From Poteriospumella lacustris (lineage: Eukaryota > Sar > Chrysophyceae > Chromulinales > Dinobryaceae): a stretch of 64,000 bases of DNA. A program made the position numbers and the translations under genes. Each line of letters starts with the position of its first letter. Position 1 is the first letter of the stretch. Of the stretch, positions 1 to 11,775 are shown piece by piece. The stretch covers positions 1 through 64,000 of the forward strand of contig SMOI01000190.1 in assembly GCA_008000375.1 (NCBI GenBank), written 5' to 3'. A model generated the notes under the pieces. It had not been told where the DNA came from. It did no database searches and was given only the letters and a program-made list of their open reading frames with translations.

Positions 1-191
1 CTCACGATGTAGTCCAGCGCGCCGCCGTTGCTCACCACCAACACGCCCACCACCACGCACTGCCACAGCCACAGCCATAGTCCGTCGATGACATCGACCG
101 CAGCGCCTCGGCGACGGATAGAGCGAGGTTGTTCTGACCTGAAGATTCTTTTGGGGGCGGCTATTGGAGCTACTAATCGGACGTCGTCTGC
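1..191 (-). CDS. Partial exon of a putative membrane protein, cut by the window start
   Basis: On the minus strand a frame is open from a possible 3' splice site (sense ...GATAG, exon from 191) to the window edge. It translates to a basic stretch (APKRIFRSEQPRSIRRRG) followed by a hydrophobic, Trp- and Val-rich segment (DGLWLWLWQCVVVGVLVVS) that looks like one membrane helix. A TAG closes the frame just upstream, at the putative acceptor, so the gene would need an earlier exon. The last bases (sense ATCGTGAG) could themselves be a 5' splice donor. I do not recognise a family. The call rests only on frame, hydrophobicity and splice-like borders. Confidence 0.3.
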
Positions 192-751
192 CTATCACAA
201 GGGGGGGGGGGGGAGCCCCCACGGATAGTTTGAAGGGCTACGTATACTATATAGTATACTGGGCCCTTCAAACCTTTCCGTCGGGGGGCTCCCTCCTTGT
301 TGGTCCAGTTGAGGGTGAGGGGCGCCCTGTTCACGATTCAAGTGAGTTCGGACCAAGAGAGCGTAGCGCGCTTCTTTGCATCCTGTGTATATTTAAGTTG
401 GTTTACTGATTCTTTTGAGTCCAATCGTCCCCAGATATTATTAAATGTACACCATACAGAATGTTCACCCACCTTGCCGCTAAAATGAAACCAACGAAAG
501 AAAATTGTGGAAGGTCCGGGTTCCGAGAACGATGGTTTTCCGGGTTCTGGGTTTATTTCGACTCTAAAAGTCGGGGCTCAGCGATGGAGAACTTCGAGAG
601 AGATATTGTGAATTGATCAGTATTTCGTTGAAAGGAAAAACGAAAGCTCGTAGTCGTTCACATCCCAGTTGAAAAGTCGCTTTGTTGGCGTTGGATTGAT
701 CACTTACGGTCAGACGACGAAGAATTCCATTCCTTCGAGGCTCCAACGACG
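192..751. other. Intergenic/intronic stretch with a long hairpin; no gene seen
   Basis: Apart from the inverted repeat at 209-294 and a 13-G run at 201-213, no frame here has convincing protein character. The right-hand part should contain the promoter and 5' UTR of the nucleotidyltransferase gene that starts at 752. Confidence 0.5.
209..294. repeat. Large imperfect inverted repeat (hairpin or MITE-like)
   Basis: Arms can be read directly. TTTGAAGGGC (229-238) pairs with GCCCTTCAAA (263-272). Outside these, GGGGAGCCCCC and CGGA on the left pair with TCCG and GGGGGGCTCCC on the right. The centre is an 18-bp perfect palindrome, GTATACTATATAGTATAC (242-259). The whole is about 86 bp with only small bulges. 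It follows a 13-G run. Confidence 0.8.
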
Positions 752-3700
752 ATGAAAGAAGCCCGACCGAGACAGGTACAGTTCAATCGTTTGCATTCAA
801 TACGAAGTGGTACATAGTTTCTTCAACGTGCGCAATTGTAGAATCATCACCATCGTCGACGTGGAAACGGCAAGAAAGGTAGCGAGTCTAACGCCGATGA
901 GTCACACGCCAAGACGGAGAGCAGTGGTGAGTCCACTCCTGTCACCCCAAGTGAAGCACCAGCACCACCCGTGGCTTCGAAAGAAGGACTCTTGCGAAGC
1001 GTCCTTGGCCTCAAAATTGGTGGCCCAGTTTCCCCGCCTCCTGTTGAGAGTACTAAAACCTCTCAGCCTGCTCTATCTGCCCCGCCAGGAATTGTCTCGA
1101 CTTCGAAGCAACAATCCGCATCATCGGCTCCTCCAGGACTTTTCCCGGCAGCAGGAAGTTTGAATAAGCCCTCAGCTCCGGCTGCGACAGCTTTGCTGCC
1201 CAACAGTTTGCCTCAGGCGCCGCCAGCGCTCGTCGTGGATCAGTTTCCAACGGGAAGTGGAGCGGCGGCCGGCAGGGCCATGCCTGCACTCGTTTCGCCC
1301 AATACGGGAAGCCTCCCGCCAGGACTGCAGCCACAAAGAGCTGCCATTAGCACTGTCTCTCCACCATTGGCCCCGCCTTCGGGATCAAGTGCAACAGGGC
1401 TGACAGCCTTTTTGAATCAAAGCGAAGGTCGCCAGTTCGCCTCGATGGCCCCACTGGATATGATCGATTCGGCTTCTGGCGATTATGGTCTGGCGTTAAG
1501 TACAATGCGAGCTTTGAATATTGATGATTCAAATACTCAGGCTCGGGTACCTGCCGCAATTGCTATGCCGATTCATCCGCCGGCAGCGAGTCCCACGAAG
1601 TCGTCGCCCGTCGTACCAGCTTCGTCGTCGTCCACCTCGACGACAGCGGCCGATCGACAAAAGACTGCTGCACTTCTGAGCGTCATGAAATCGCGAGTCG
1701 GCGATATCACCGTCAAGAGAGGATCGCCGGCGGCAGCAAACGACGTGCCCGCTGGGATGACTCCGCCGGTAGTCGCTGAGAAGAGACCCGAAGAAACGGC
1801 GGAGGGAGCTGCGGCTGCCGCCGCGGCGTCGGCTGCCAAGAAAGTGCTGACGTATCGCATCGTGAAGAATCAAGTTGCGCAACTGCTGGTCAAGGTGCGC
1901 AACTTCAAGACGAAAGAGGACAACTTCGTGGCGCCGGGGTATTACTTCCGCCCGGGCAACGGCATGACCGTCGAGTGGCGCATCCCCGCGAGTCTCGCGG
2001 AGAAATACCTCGCGGCACCGAACAACCGGCAGCGTGGAGGAGCTGCTGCTGCTGCTCACGAGGACAGCACCGGAGACGACAGTCAGAGCAGCAAGCCACA
2101 AGAGCCGCCCAAACTGGTCATCGGTCTGCTGCGCTACGGAACGGCCAACAACGCGGGCTGCTTGGTCACGAAGACGTTGCAGATCACCCCGAAGGCGTTG
2201 GTCACTCATCCCCACACGGGAGAACGCTTCTACACTGGTGACATGCCATTCTTTGCGCCCAAATCCGCGGGCCAGTTTGTCTACCGCCTGTTCGACCCAA
2301 CGACGAAGGAGTCCGTCTTCGATACGCTGGGCACCTCGGCGTTGTACCACGTCGTGTTGATCGACCAGGACATCGCCCAGAACTTCCCCGCCGTGATGGA
2401 TTCTTTCGACAAGGAACAGAACTTCACCAAGGGCATCGCGCAGTTCTCGCAGCTCGTGCGCGGGATGAAGTCGTGTTCGGCGGAGCACGCGCAGGCCATC
2501 GTGCCGCCGCTGAATCGCTGCCTCGAGCGCGTTATCGATGAGATCCAGCGGACGATGCCGATCTTGGAAGAAGGCTACGAGAAGAAGAAGACCACCGCTG
2601 CAGCTAATGCAGTGCCGGCGCCAACTGCAGCCGGTATCAACGACGCTGCAGAGGTGGGCCCCGCCGCCGCCGCCACCGCCGCCACCGCCCCCGTCGCTGC
2701 TGCTCCTGCGCCGAAGGACGACGACGGCGACTTCTGGACCAGCTATCGCCAGGCCGCCAAGATGCATCTGGACGCCTACGATGCGCTGCTGCTGTTGTTG
2801 GAGAAGCGCGCCGTGTGGTACTTCGTATCGGAGAAGCTGAAGCACACGGTGCTCTACCTCGTGCACCGGCAGTTCTGCCCGATCCTGCGGCGGTTTTTCC
2901 CCGTCATCTCGGACATGACGCGCACGCGCCTCGACCATTTGCAGTTTCATCCAGCGCCCGCGGGTGCCGGGGCCACCGCGGTGGTGTTATCGCCGGCGGT
3001 ACGGGCGGGCATCGAGCAGTCGATGGTGGCCGTGCTGACGAAGCTGATGCCGTCGGCGGATTTCTTGCAGCGCCGCGAGTCGATGCGTGAAAACCTCCAG
3101 CGACAGCTCCAACGTGCCGGTATCCTTCCGGACGGCAGTGTGTTGGCGTTGTACGGCTCGTCGGCGAACAACTTCGGCAAGGACGACTCCGACATGGACA
3201 TGTGCCTCGTGCTGCCGTCCGACCACGCTCCCAAGTCCTCCGCCGCCGCTGGCCACAGCCTGACGCCTACCGAAGCGAAAGACACCCAACACACGGCCGA
3301 ACGTCTGTTGTTGCTGGAGAAGATCGCCGAAACGTTGCTGGCGATGGGCATGACGAACGTGTCGGCGCGGCTGACGGCGCGCATCCCCATCGTCGAGTAC
3401 CACGACCCGCTGACGCAGCTGGACGGCGACATCTCCCTGCACAACCCGCTCGCGCTCGCCAACACGCGGATGCTGCGCACGTACGTCGACATCGACCCCC
3501 GCGTGCGCTACCTGGCCTTCCTGATCAAGCACTGGGCGAAGAGCCGACACATCAACTCGCCGCAGGACGGCACGCTGTCCTCCTACGGCTTCATTCTCTC
3601 GCTCATCTATTTCCTGCAGATGCGCCCGGTGCCGGTCCTGCCCAATCTCCAGCTGCTGCCGCCCGATTGGAGTGGTCAACGCTACCATCAGCCATCACCG

Positions 3701-4700
3701 CACGGGCCACCGGCGACCGCTGCGGCGGGTGGGCGGCCGTCGACGGTGCCGCTGCCCTCGCTGCCGCAGGTGATGGCCACGTCGGTCGACGGTACTCGCT
3801 GCAACGTCTACTTCCTCGAGCCGAACGGGCAGCAGATGCGAATGCTCCAGGTAAGCGACTCCTGCTTCCCCCGCCCCCTCCTGCTCCTCCGCTGATTCTC
3901 ACCCGCCGCCGTCGATGTTGGTGCCGCAGCAAATGGCGAGCGAGAACACCGAGTCGCCCGCGCAGCTGCTCGTCGAGTATTTCCGGTTCTACGCGTGGAC
4001 CTTCGACGTGCGCCACGACGTGGTGTCGATTCGCCGCGCGTACTCGTCGACGATGCCGTATGCCCCCAGCACCGCCACCAACGGCGGCGCAGGGGCGGCC
4101 GCTGCGGCGGCTCCCGCCGGCCCCGTGGCGCCCCCGTCGGTGGTGCAGAAGCTGGACAAAAACGAAGAATCCGCCTGGTTCCACACCGACGTGTTGAGCA
4201 TCGAAGATCCCTTCGAGACCGCCTACGACGTGGCCCATGTCCTGCGGGCCGCACAGATGAGCTATCTGCGCAAAGAGTTCTTGGTAAGCGACCGCCCCGC
4301 CGCCACTGCGCTGCGCTTGTGAGTGGCTGAATCTCTGTGTCCCTGTTGCTGTGGTCTATGATAGCGAGCGTACACGCTGGCCTGCCGCACGGTACCTCCG
4401 GCACAAGAGCCCGTCGCGTCACCCAACGGGCTGTTGGCGTCGTTGGGACTGGCGTCGGTGCCGGCCGCGCCGGTCGCGCCGGTCGATGCGCTGCCCAACT
4501 ACGTCGCACCGAACACGTTGATCGAGGCGCTCTGCGAGCCATGTGAGCCGCCGCCTTTCGTAGGCCGTCGCAAGGCCTCGTTGTCCATCACCGACGTGGC
4601 CGCCTTCGGCTCGGCGACGTTGTCCGCGCTGGCGTCGGCGACGGGGTCCGCCGCCGTCGACGCGTTGACGACGAAAGACGCCGCCGCCGAGGCGCGATAG
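752..4700 (+). CDS. Non-canonical poly(A) polymerase / terminal uridylyltransferase (Cid1/TUTase class)
   Basis: The model has four exons: 752-775, 842-3850, 3930-4283 and 4365-4700. All introns are phase 0 with GT-AG borders, giving about 1240 aa. Exon 1 is a 24-nt exon encoding MKEARPRQ. The nucleotidyltransferase core is clear: the GSSANNFGKDDSDMDMCLV motif (nt about 3153-3210) holds the GS signature and the DxD metal-binding pair, and SLHNPLALANTRML and FLIKHWAKSRHINSPQDGTL followed by SSYGFILSLIYFLQ match the PAP-associated region. Such enzymes add U or A to RNA 3' ends in cytosol, nucleus or mitochondrion. The first 300 residues are Pro/Ala/Ser-rich and probably disordered. An Ala-rich insertion lies between the PAP-associated segments, and intron 2 interrupts them. 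Whether it prefers UTP or ATP cannot be told from sequence. Confidence 0.85.
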
Positions 4701-5064
4701 CTGCGCCGCACAGTGCAGTGCAGTGTCGTCGTTGTCTGGGGTGCTTCCTTCCTCTCGTCCATGGTTCCGCTCCATTCGTTGTTCGTTGTTGTTCGTTGTA
4801 ACGCGCCGCGACGCGTCGCTCGTTTTGGACCGAGCGCACCCCGCCCAACGACCCTTAATTTACCGAACAAGCCGCCCGCTGACCGTTACAATTTTGAGTC
4901 GTCGCCGCCGTCGCCGCCGTCGTCGCCGTCGCTGTGCGCGGCGATCGATCTTCAAAGCGGCGGAGCTATCGATATTGCGATGAAAACAAGCATTTCCCAC
5001 TCTGTTATGCCTTTCTAGGGTGGGCCACATTTGAACTGAGAGTAACGTGGAGTTGTTTTCAGTT
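4701..5064. other. Intergenic spacer, GC-rich triplet repeats
   Basis: 3' UTR of the nucleotidyltransferase and promoter/5' UTR of the LRR gene. A CCGTCG-type triplet run lies at about 4903-4932. No coding signal is seen. Confidence 0.5.
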
Positions 5065-6320
5065 ATGAGTGGAAAGATCAGTGGCGGTGGCGGTGGCAAC
5101 GCCGTCGTCCCAACCGCTGCGGAGGGAAGCAACGTTGTTCCCGAAACTGCATTGAATACCGCCTTCATTCTGTCGATTCAGAACCAATCGAACCCCAAAG
5201 AGATCGCGGCATCCAACAAAAACATCTCGCGCATTGGCAACCTCTGCGACGTGCCGCCGTTGACGAAACTGAACATCAGTTTCAACAAGCTGCTCGAGTC
5301 GTTGGATGGCATCGAACAGATCCCCTCTTTGAAGGAATTCTGGTGCTATGGCTGTAGCATTCGAGATCTCTCGGGTTTGGCGGCGCTCACGAAGGCGGAG
5401 GTGCTGTACCTGCAGCACAACAAAATCGACTCGACCTTCGAGGTCTTCAAATCGATGAACAAGCTGCGCGAGTTACGTTTGGATGGCAATCGACTACGAA
5501 AAATAGAATCGCTCCAGTCCTGTCAGTTCTTACGTCGATTGGACCTGTCTCACAACGGATTGGTGGCCGTGGACGGCTTGTCCGGCCTGCAGTCGCTGCA
5601 AGAGCTGAAGCTCGACCACAACAAGATCGCGACCATCGCCCCGCTGCGGGGTCTTCCATCGCTGACGGAGATCGACGTCTCGCACAACTACTTGAAGTCC
5701 CTGGACGGCATCCAGCACTTCCTCAAGCTGGAGATCGTCCGCGCCAGCAGCAACCACATGGTGCACCTGCAGCTGCTGCCCTACGCCGGTGGCGGTGGCG
5801 CCGCTGCACCGGGCAAAGCGACCGCACTGCACACGGCCAGTGGCTCCACACCTCTCAATACCAGTCGCAGCACCAAGAGCAATGCGTCGTCTACCACAGC
5901 CGCCGGTGGTGGAAAGGGCAAAAGAGGCGCTGCCGCTGCGAACGCTGGCGCCGCCGCCGGGGACGCCGCGGCGACCAAAACGAGCACGCTGCCCACGTTG
6001 GACAGGCCCGTTCTCTCGGAGCTGTATCTGTCGGGCAACAAGATCCGCAGCATCGCGGGGCTGGAGATGTACCAGCATTGCCTTGAGATCTTCGACCTGA
6101 GCCGCAACCAGATCACCGACGTCCTCAACGTCGCCGCGGTGCTGCGCGACACGGCCTCGCTCACCGAGCTGCATCTCCACGACAACCCGTGTGTCGAGGA
6201 CGCGACGCAGATGACGACGCTGCAGAACGTTCTGTCGGCGAACTGCCCCCGCTTCGCGATGACGTTCGACGCCGTCGTGACGACGCCCGAGGCGGTTGAC
6301 GTGGACGAGCTGTATCACCA

Positions 6321-6355
<35 letters not shown>

Positions 6356-8945
6356 AGGGCCTCCTGGACACGATCTCGATGGCCTCGCGCGAGTTTCACA
6401 CGTGGGCGTACGATGGAGACGCCTCCGTCGCGCAGCCGGGCAGCACCGTGCTGAACGACGGCGACGACGATGAGCCGGCGGCCAAAGCGACGAGCGCTGC
6501 CACCGACGACGCGGCGGCGAAGAAAAAGAAAACGGCCGGAGGCGACGGGGAGGAAGGCGACGAGGAGGAGGACGAGAACGAAGAGATCAACCGCATGTTC
6601 CTGGGGCCCAAGCCGATGCTGCGGTCGATGCTGACGCAGGAGCAGATCGCCGAGCGCGCCGAGGCCTTCCGCAGCCTCCTGACGCACACAAAGGAGAAGC
6701 TCAACGCGACGGTGTTCCAGTTCCTCTACCCCGACAGCAAGCCCCTCGGCACCGCAGAAACCCTCGTCAATCCGCCGCCAAAGGCGAAGAAAACCGCCGC
6801 CGCCGCCACCACCGCCGCCGCCGACAGCAAAGGCGACGGCCGCGAGGACGAGCCGCCGCCATCCGCCGCCGACAAACTGCGCTCGGTACTCGACCGTGCG
6901 CAGACGCCGCTCGACGCGAAACCGGCGGCCGTGGCGGCTGTGCCCGAAGAAAAAGCGTCGCTGCCGCCGCCGACGAAGACGCAGGGCGAGGCGAAGGCGA
7001 CGCACGTGGCGATGCCGAAGCCGCTGCTGCGCTCGAACTCGTCGTCATCGAAGCTGATGCCCAGCATCGCCGAGGGAGCGCTGGAGGCCGCCTCCCCGCC
7101 GCCGTCCAAGCCCCCGCGCTTGGCCTCTCACGCAAATCTCCACCCGCCCACGGCCACGGCCACGGTCACGGTGGCCACCGCAGTGCCCGCGCTGCTGGCG
7201 CTGCACGACGCGGCCACGAAGGACGCCGTCCCCGCCGCGCCGCTGTCCGATCGCAGCCACTTCTCGTCGGCGGCCTCGCTCGGCTCCTCGTCGACGGTGG
7301 CGTCGAAGACGCGGTCCAAGCTGCACGCACAGATCTCCGCGAACCAGCACGCGGCCAGTCCCGAGGCGGCGCGGTCCAGCGAGTTCCTCGACACGCGCAA
7401 CTTGTCGTCGAACGTGACCTCGCACGGCAGCAAGCACTGGAAGGCCTCGGCGGTGGAGGCGGAGGCGCAGCAACAGGCGCGCCACGAACTGGCGCAGCGG
7501 ATGCTGCAGACGGGCGTCGTCGCGCCGGAGGACCGCCAGCGCCACGAGGACGAGCTGCTGGCCTTCAGCACCATCAAAATCGCCAAGCCGAAGCAGCCGC
7601 GGACGCTGCTCGTCGATGCAAAGGTGACCGTCGTCACGTCCGACCGCGTGGGCGGCGCTGTCGCAGGTGACGTCGACGCGAAACACGAGACGGCGCCACC
7701 TGCGGCGGCAACGGCGACGGTGGTAGCGGCGGTGCGGGGCAACGAGCGCTCCGCGGCGGAGGACAACATCGACAGCGGCAGCGGCGGCCGTCCGTTGCTG
7801 TTCTCGCAGGCCGACAAGCTGCAGCTGGAGCGAGAGGTCTCGACGCCGCTGTCGCAGATCGCGCGACAGGCGCCGCTGCTGTTTCTCGAATACGAAGGCG
7901 ACGACGACAGCCACAGCGACGACAACGACGACGCTGCGTTGGCTCCGGCAGCGGTCGCGGAGGACGACAACGACGACGGCGGCGTGCAGCCGCCCACGCC
8001 GCAGTCGCTGCCGTCGGTGAGCTTCAAGCCCAAGAGCATCGGCTTCGACCGTCGCTATTTGGACGCGGACGACGCCGTGACGGCGGGGTCGGCGCCGGTG
8101 CTGCTCACCCCGCGCGACCTGTCGCTGGTGATGACCGCGGCCGAGGCACCGTCGCTGCGCGTCGTCCGGGCGCATTCCGCGCCGACGGTGCGACCGGACA
8201 CGGCCACCGCCAGCGCCGCGGTCGTCGGCGGCGAGCAGGACGCCCCCGCGACGTCCGAGTCGAGCGCCAACAGCGTCCCACCGACGCCGCTGGTGGCGCC
8301 CTCGTCCTCGTCGAGTCAGACGGCCGTCGCTCCGTCGCCGAAGGTCGCCGTGTCCTCGACGCGGTCGGGCGTCCAAGGCGGCCGCCTGTTGCAGCCGTCG
8401 CCGTTGGTGGTGCGCGATCTCGCGGCGGACGTGCACACGCAGTCGCTGTCGTCTCTGCTACGGTACGGCGCCTGTCGTCACCGCGTGTGCCCTGTGTCGG
8501 TTGCTCACCTCCTGTGTCCTGTGTCTTCTACTGTAGGTTTCAACTGCCCGCGGATCTGCGACACGTGATCGATGTGGACGCGAAGACGACGCCGAAGGGG
8601 TCCGCGCGGACGCCTCGCGACGTCAAATCGAATCCATCGTCGTCGTCGTCGTCTGACGCGAAGTCGACGACGACGACGCGTCCATCGCCGTCGGCCGGCG
8701 GAGCGAAGGACGCGGTGCGCTTCACCGACGAAGACGACGCCGCGATGCCGAAGAAGTCGTCGGCGGCGGCGCAGCAGAAGGCCCATCTCGCCGACCCCGT
8801 CGCCGCCGGCAAAGAACAATGGGTCGAGCGCATCGAGGCGAAGATCTTCGCGCTGTCGTCGAAGGAGGCGAAGGCGGCCGTGCAGCTGACGACGCCGCAC
8901 CACTCGCTGCCCTCACCGAGTCTCTTTCACCCGCAGTCGCGGTGA
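5065..8945 (+). CDS. Leucine-rich repeat protein (SDS22-like LRRs) with long disordered tail
   Basis: Two exons: 5065-8462 and 8537-8945; the intron splits a CGG codon (CG|G). About 1268 aa. The start is the ATG at 5065; an in-frame GTG upstream is not used. Residues about 45-240 form SDS22/U2A'-type LRRs of about 22 residues (for example LTKLNISFNKLLESLDGIEQ, LRRLDLSHNGLVAVDGLSGL). A low-complexity Gly/Ala/Ser/Lys block of about 70 residues (nt 5785-5990) interrupts them before two more repeats (LSELYLSGNKIRSIAGLEMY). Beyond residue about 420 the protein is acidic and Ala/Pro/Ser-rich, mostly disordered. Such LRRs are protein-interaction scaffolds, often in phosphatase or ciliary complexes, but no partner is evident. 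The extreme C-terminus is uncertain, because GTGCAG..CAG or CG|GTGAGC could act as further splice sites near 8880-8943. Confidence 0.8.
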
Positions 8946-9075
8946 GCGCTGCTATCAACGCTGCCGCTGTACATCTGCCGTGTAAAACAACCCGCATCTG
9001 TCTGTCTCTCTGTCTATCCGTCTGGTCTATGGCGATGAGTTCGACGTCGACGTCGACGTCGCTGTTACAAAGTGA

Positions 9076-9096
9076 AACGCTGCGTAGCGCAGCGTT
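9076..9096. repeat. Perfect hairpin between two convergent genes
   Basis: AACGCTGCG (9076-9084), loop TAG, CGCAGCGTT (9088-9096). It lies in the 192-bp gap between the ends of the LRR gene (+) and the endonuclease-fold gene (-). A GACGTC tandem run precedes it at about 9040-9060. It could mark transcript ends on both strands. Confidence 0.6.
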
Positions 9097-9137
9097 GCGT
9101 AGCGTCGCACAGAACAGACCCTGCGAAAGGGCGGCGC

Positions 9138-11407
9138 CTACAACTCCTCACGAGTCGACGTCGGGTCGCGTGCGAACGGACGCACGATCAGGTCCGCGAC
9201 GACGGCGAAGTGGTCGCTGGCCCAGACGGGCGAGTCGAGGTCGTTCATGCCCAGGTCCGGCCGCGACCCCACCAGGTGCTCTGCAGCGACACAGCGACAC
9301 AGCGGACAGACTCAGCGATCAGAGCCACAGACGGAGCACAAAGCAAAAGGCGAAGGAGGAGAACGTACCGGTGTCTTTGGTGGGCGCGCGACCCGTGACG
9401 CGCACCGTGTCGACGTCCACCCGCCACAGCTCCGTCGCAGCGGCGGCGGCGGTGGCGGCGGACTGGGCCTTGGCGGCCTCCGCCGCGGGGCAGCGGTACA
9501 AGATGAAGTCGATGCGCTTCACCGGGTTGCACGCCGGAAACGTTAACCCCGCGGCATCGCCACTGCCATCGTCGGCCCGAACGGCGCCCGATGGCTGCTG
9601 CGCCAGCCAGGCGTCGGCGAAGGGCACTTCGTCGTCGTCGTCGGGGTTGCGGTGCGGCAGCGGCGACAGCAAATACTGAATCGTGCGCTCGTCTGGCTCC
9701 GCGTTGAAGTCGCCGAGGAGGATCTCGGCCATCGATGGACGCACCGTCACGGCTGCGCCCGCTTCGCCGGCCACGCCGCTCTCCGGGTGGTTGTCGACGA
9801 GGTGACTGGCGGCGTGCTCACTGGTGGTCAGCGGGTTGCTGGCCGCGAGAGGATCGGCCCCGCGCTTCGTGTGATCGATGCGGTTCAAGTGGCGTCGGAT
9901 GGCTTCGACACCGCGCTCGCGCGAGGCGGTGTACAAGCTGAAATGACTCGTCACCAGCGTCACCACCTGTTCGTGCTCGCGCGGCGTCGTCGGTGCACAC
10001 GGCGGCGGCGGCGACAGGGCGCTCTGCACATCCACCTGCATGATCAGCGCGACGCGTTGGTGGTCGTCCTCTTTCAAGCCGACTTCGCGGGGCAAAAACA
10101 ACGCCTCGGCGGCCACAATCGGGTACTTCGACAACAGCAACAGCCCCTCCTCGTGGCGGTAGTTCAGCCGGCCCCGCTCCGTTTGCAGCATCGACGGATG
10201 GTACAGCACCTGGTACGGCACGCGCTGGGCTCGTTCTTCCTCGGTCAATAGCTCCTGTCGCTTGACGTCGATCGCCGAGAGCAAATGTTCGACTTGGGAG
10301 CCACTGTCGGGTTTGCTTTCGTTGCGGAAGCGATTCCAAAACGGAATCGTCTTCTTCGGGTGGAAGAAGGTCGAGTCCAGGCGCACCTCTTGCACCGCGA
10401 TCAGATCGGGATCCTCGAGGACGATTTGCTCGGCGAAGTGTCTACGATGCGAAGAGAAGGTGAGGGGCGTTGATCAGTTGTGCGAGGGGTGGGGGGCAAC
10501 ACGTGAGAAGGGTCGTGGTCGACGCACCTGATCCGCTGTTCGTACCGCTCCCAGCGTTGTCTACCACATCCACATCCGACCACGATCAGCACGTGTACAA
10601 ATAAGGGAGGCAGCAAAGGCGTTCGCCTACAGCAGCAGCAACAACAACAACAACAACAACAACGTACCGTTTGTCGTGATAGACCCACGAGGGCGGGTTG
10701 TGGTGCCAGAGGTTGTACGTCATCACACGCAGCTTCCCCTCTGCGTCGCTACGGCTCGTTCCTGTGCCATTGGCATCGACACACTCTGTACTGGAGGTAA
10801 CGGAGGTGGTAGGCTCCGCATGCCAAGTGTGATGGATGATGCTGTTGCGGCCGAACATGTCCCACGTCCACATCAGACGATGCAGCGTGGGCAGCCCGCT
10901 GTGCTCGTCGGCCGGTACGTGCACCAACGACGCGTGCAACGTGCCGATGGACATGGTACTGGAGTTCAACTGAATGTATTCTTCACGGTCGTGGTCAAAG
11001 AGTCCTACTTCTGCCTCCAGAATCTCTTGGGATCCCATTCGGGGAATACGGTGGTAGTTGGGATTGAGAAAGATCGTGTACGACGACGTGGACTTGACAT
11101 CGAAGGCAGCGGACGCGACGACTCGATGAATGAACGACAGATCGCTACCATCGAGATTGAAGGTCGCATTTTCTTTGCTCTCGACGGAGTGGAGCGGAGA
11201 TAGCAGCAGTCCGCCCGCGTAGAGGTAGCTTTGATCATCCGACTGGTAGTTGTACAACGAAAACAAGTCGAGAGTGGCTCCCTCAAAGAACTCTTCTTCG
11301 ACTGCTTCATGCTTGAATTTACCCGTGTAGTACCATCTTTGTCTCGCGGCAGATACCCACGTGCAGCAGAAGCAACACGCAATCGCAACGGTCAACAACG
11401 GGAACAT
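9138..11407 (-). CDS. Secreted/ER-lumenal endonuclease/exonuclease/phosphatase (EEP) family protein
   Basis: Four exons on the minus strand: 11407-10668, 10560-10528, 10441-9369 and 9280-9138. Phases agree at every junction, giving 662 aa. The N-terminus MFPLLTVAIACCFCCTWVSA is a good signal peptide. Residues about 20-225 are an unrecognised lumenal region. The EEP fold then begins with LRVMTYNLWHHNPPSW and continues with DPDLIAVQEVRLD (metal-binding Glu), VTLVTSHFSLYTASRERGVE, LLGDFNAEPDERTIQ (Asp/Asn motif) and ends with SPVWASDHFAVVADL (catalytic Asp-His). All key EEP elements are present, so it should be an active metal-dependent phosphoesterase. The substrate could be a nucleic acid, phosphoinositide or sphingomyelin and cannot be told here. 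Exon 2 is only 33 nt and encodes the RWERYEQRI helix. It shares an upstream region with the divergent esterase gene at 11776. Confidence 0.88.
10631..10662. repeat. CAG/CAA triplet microsatellite at a 5' splice site
   Basis: AGC then (AAC)n on the plus strand. On the sense (minus) strand it is a (GTT)n tract starting inside the donor GTACGTTGTT of the first intron of the EEP gene, so the repeat abuts the splice site. Length variation here could affect splicing. Confidence 0.7.
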
Positions 11408-11775
11408 ATCTGATTATACAAGCCAGCCACCGACAGGGAGCGAGCGCTTTGCAAGATAATAACCACGCACACGAATGTCACAATTGGAATTGATTGTGTG
11501 CTTCCACGAAGAGGTCCAATGCTGGTTATAAATGGTAAACAACCAAGATCGATGGCGGTCTTCATGGTTCATCATTCAGGTTCGATCCCCCAATTTTGAA
11601 ACGCCTTGTCTAGTCGTGCGCGCCCTCATCAGTCTCATCACAGTCTCATCATTCTTGATACCATTATGCATATTATTCGTTCGTCAAAGATGATGGATGA
11701 ATCACAAGTTGGATTCTCGATGGAGCATGGTGTAACGTACTACTTTGATCGCATATCGCATATGTCCACAATTGA
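11408..11775. other. Divergent promoter region
   Basis: Lies between the start of the EEP gene (-) and that of the PC-esterase gene (+). A TATA-like TTATAAATGG occurs at about 11525. A GGTTCGATCCC string at about 11580 resembles a tRNA B box but has no tRNA fold around it. Confidence 0.4.

Noticed and set aside
1529-2950. Long antisense open frame (473 codons) opposite the TUTase
   Set aside because: It mirrors GC-rich codons of a clearly conserved enzyme; its peptide is Arg/His/Val low complexity. The same holds for minus frames at 5530-7005 and 7045-8436 opposite the LRR gene.
11577-11590. tRNA B-box-like string GGTTCGATCCCCC
   Set aside because: No matching A box, anticodon arm or acceptor stem could be folded around it.
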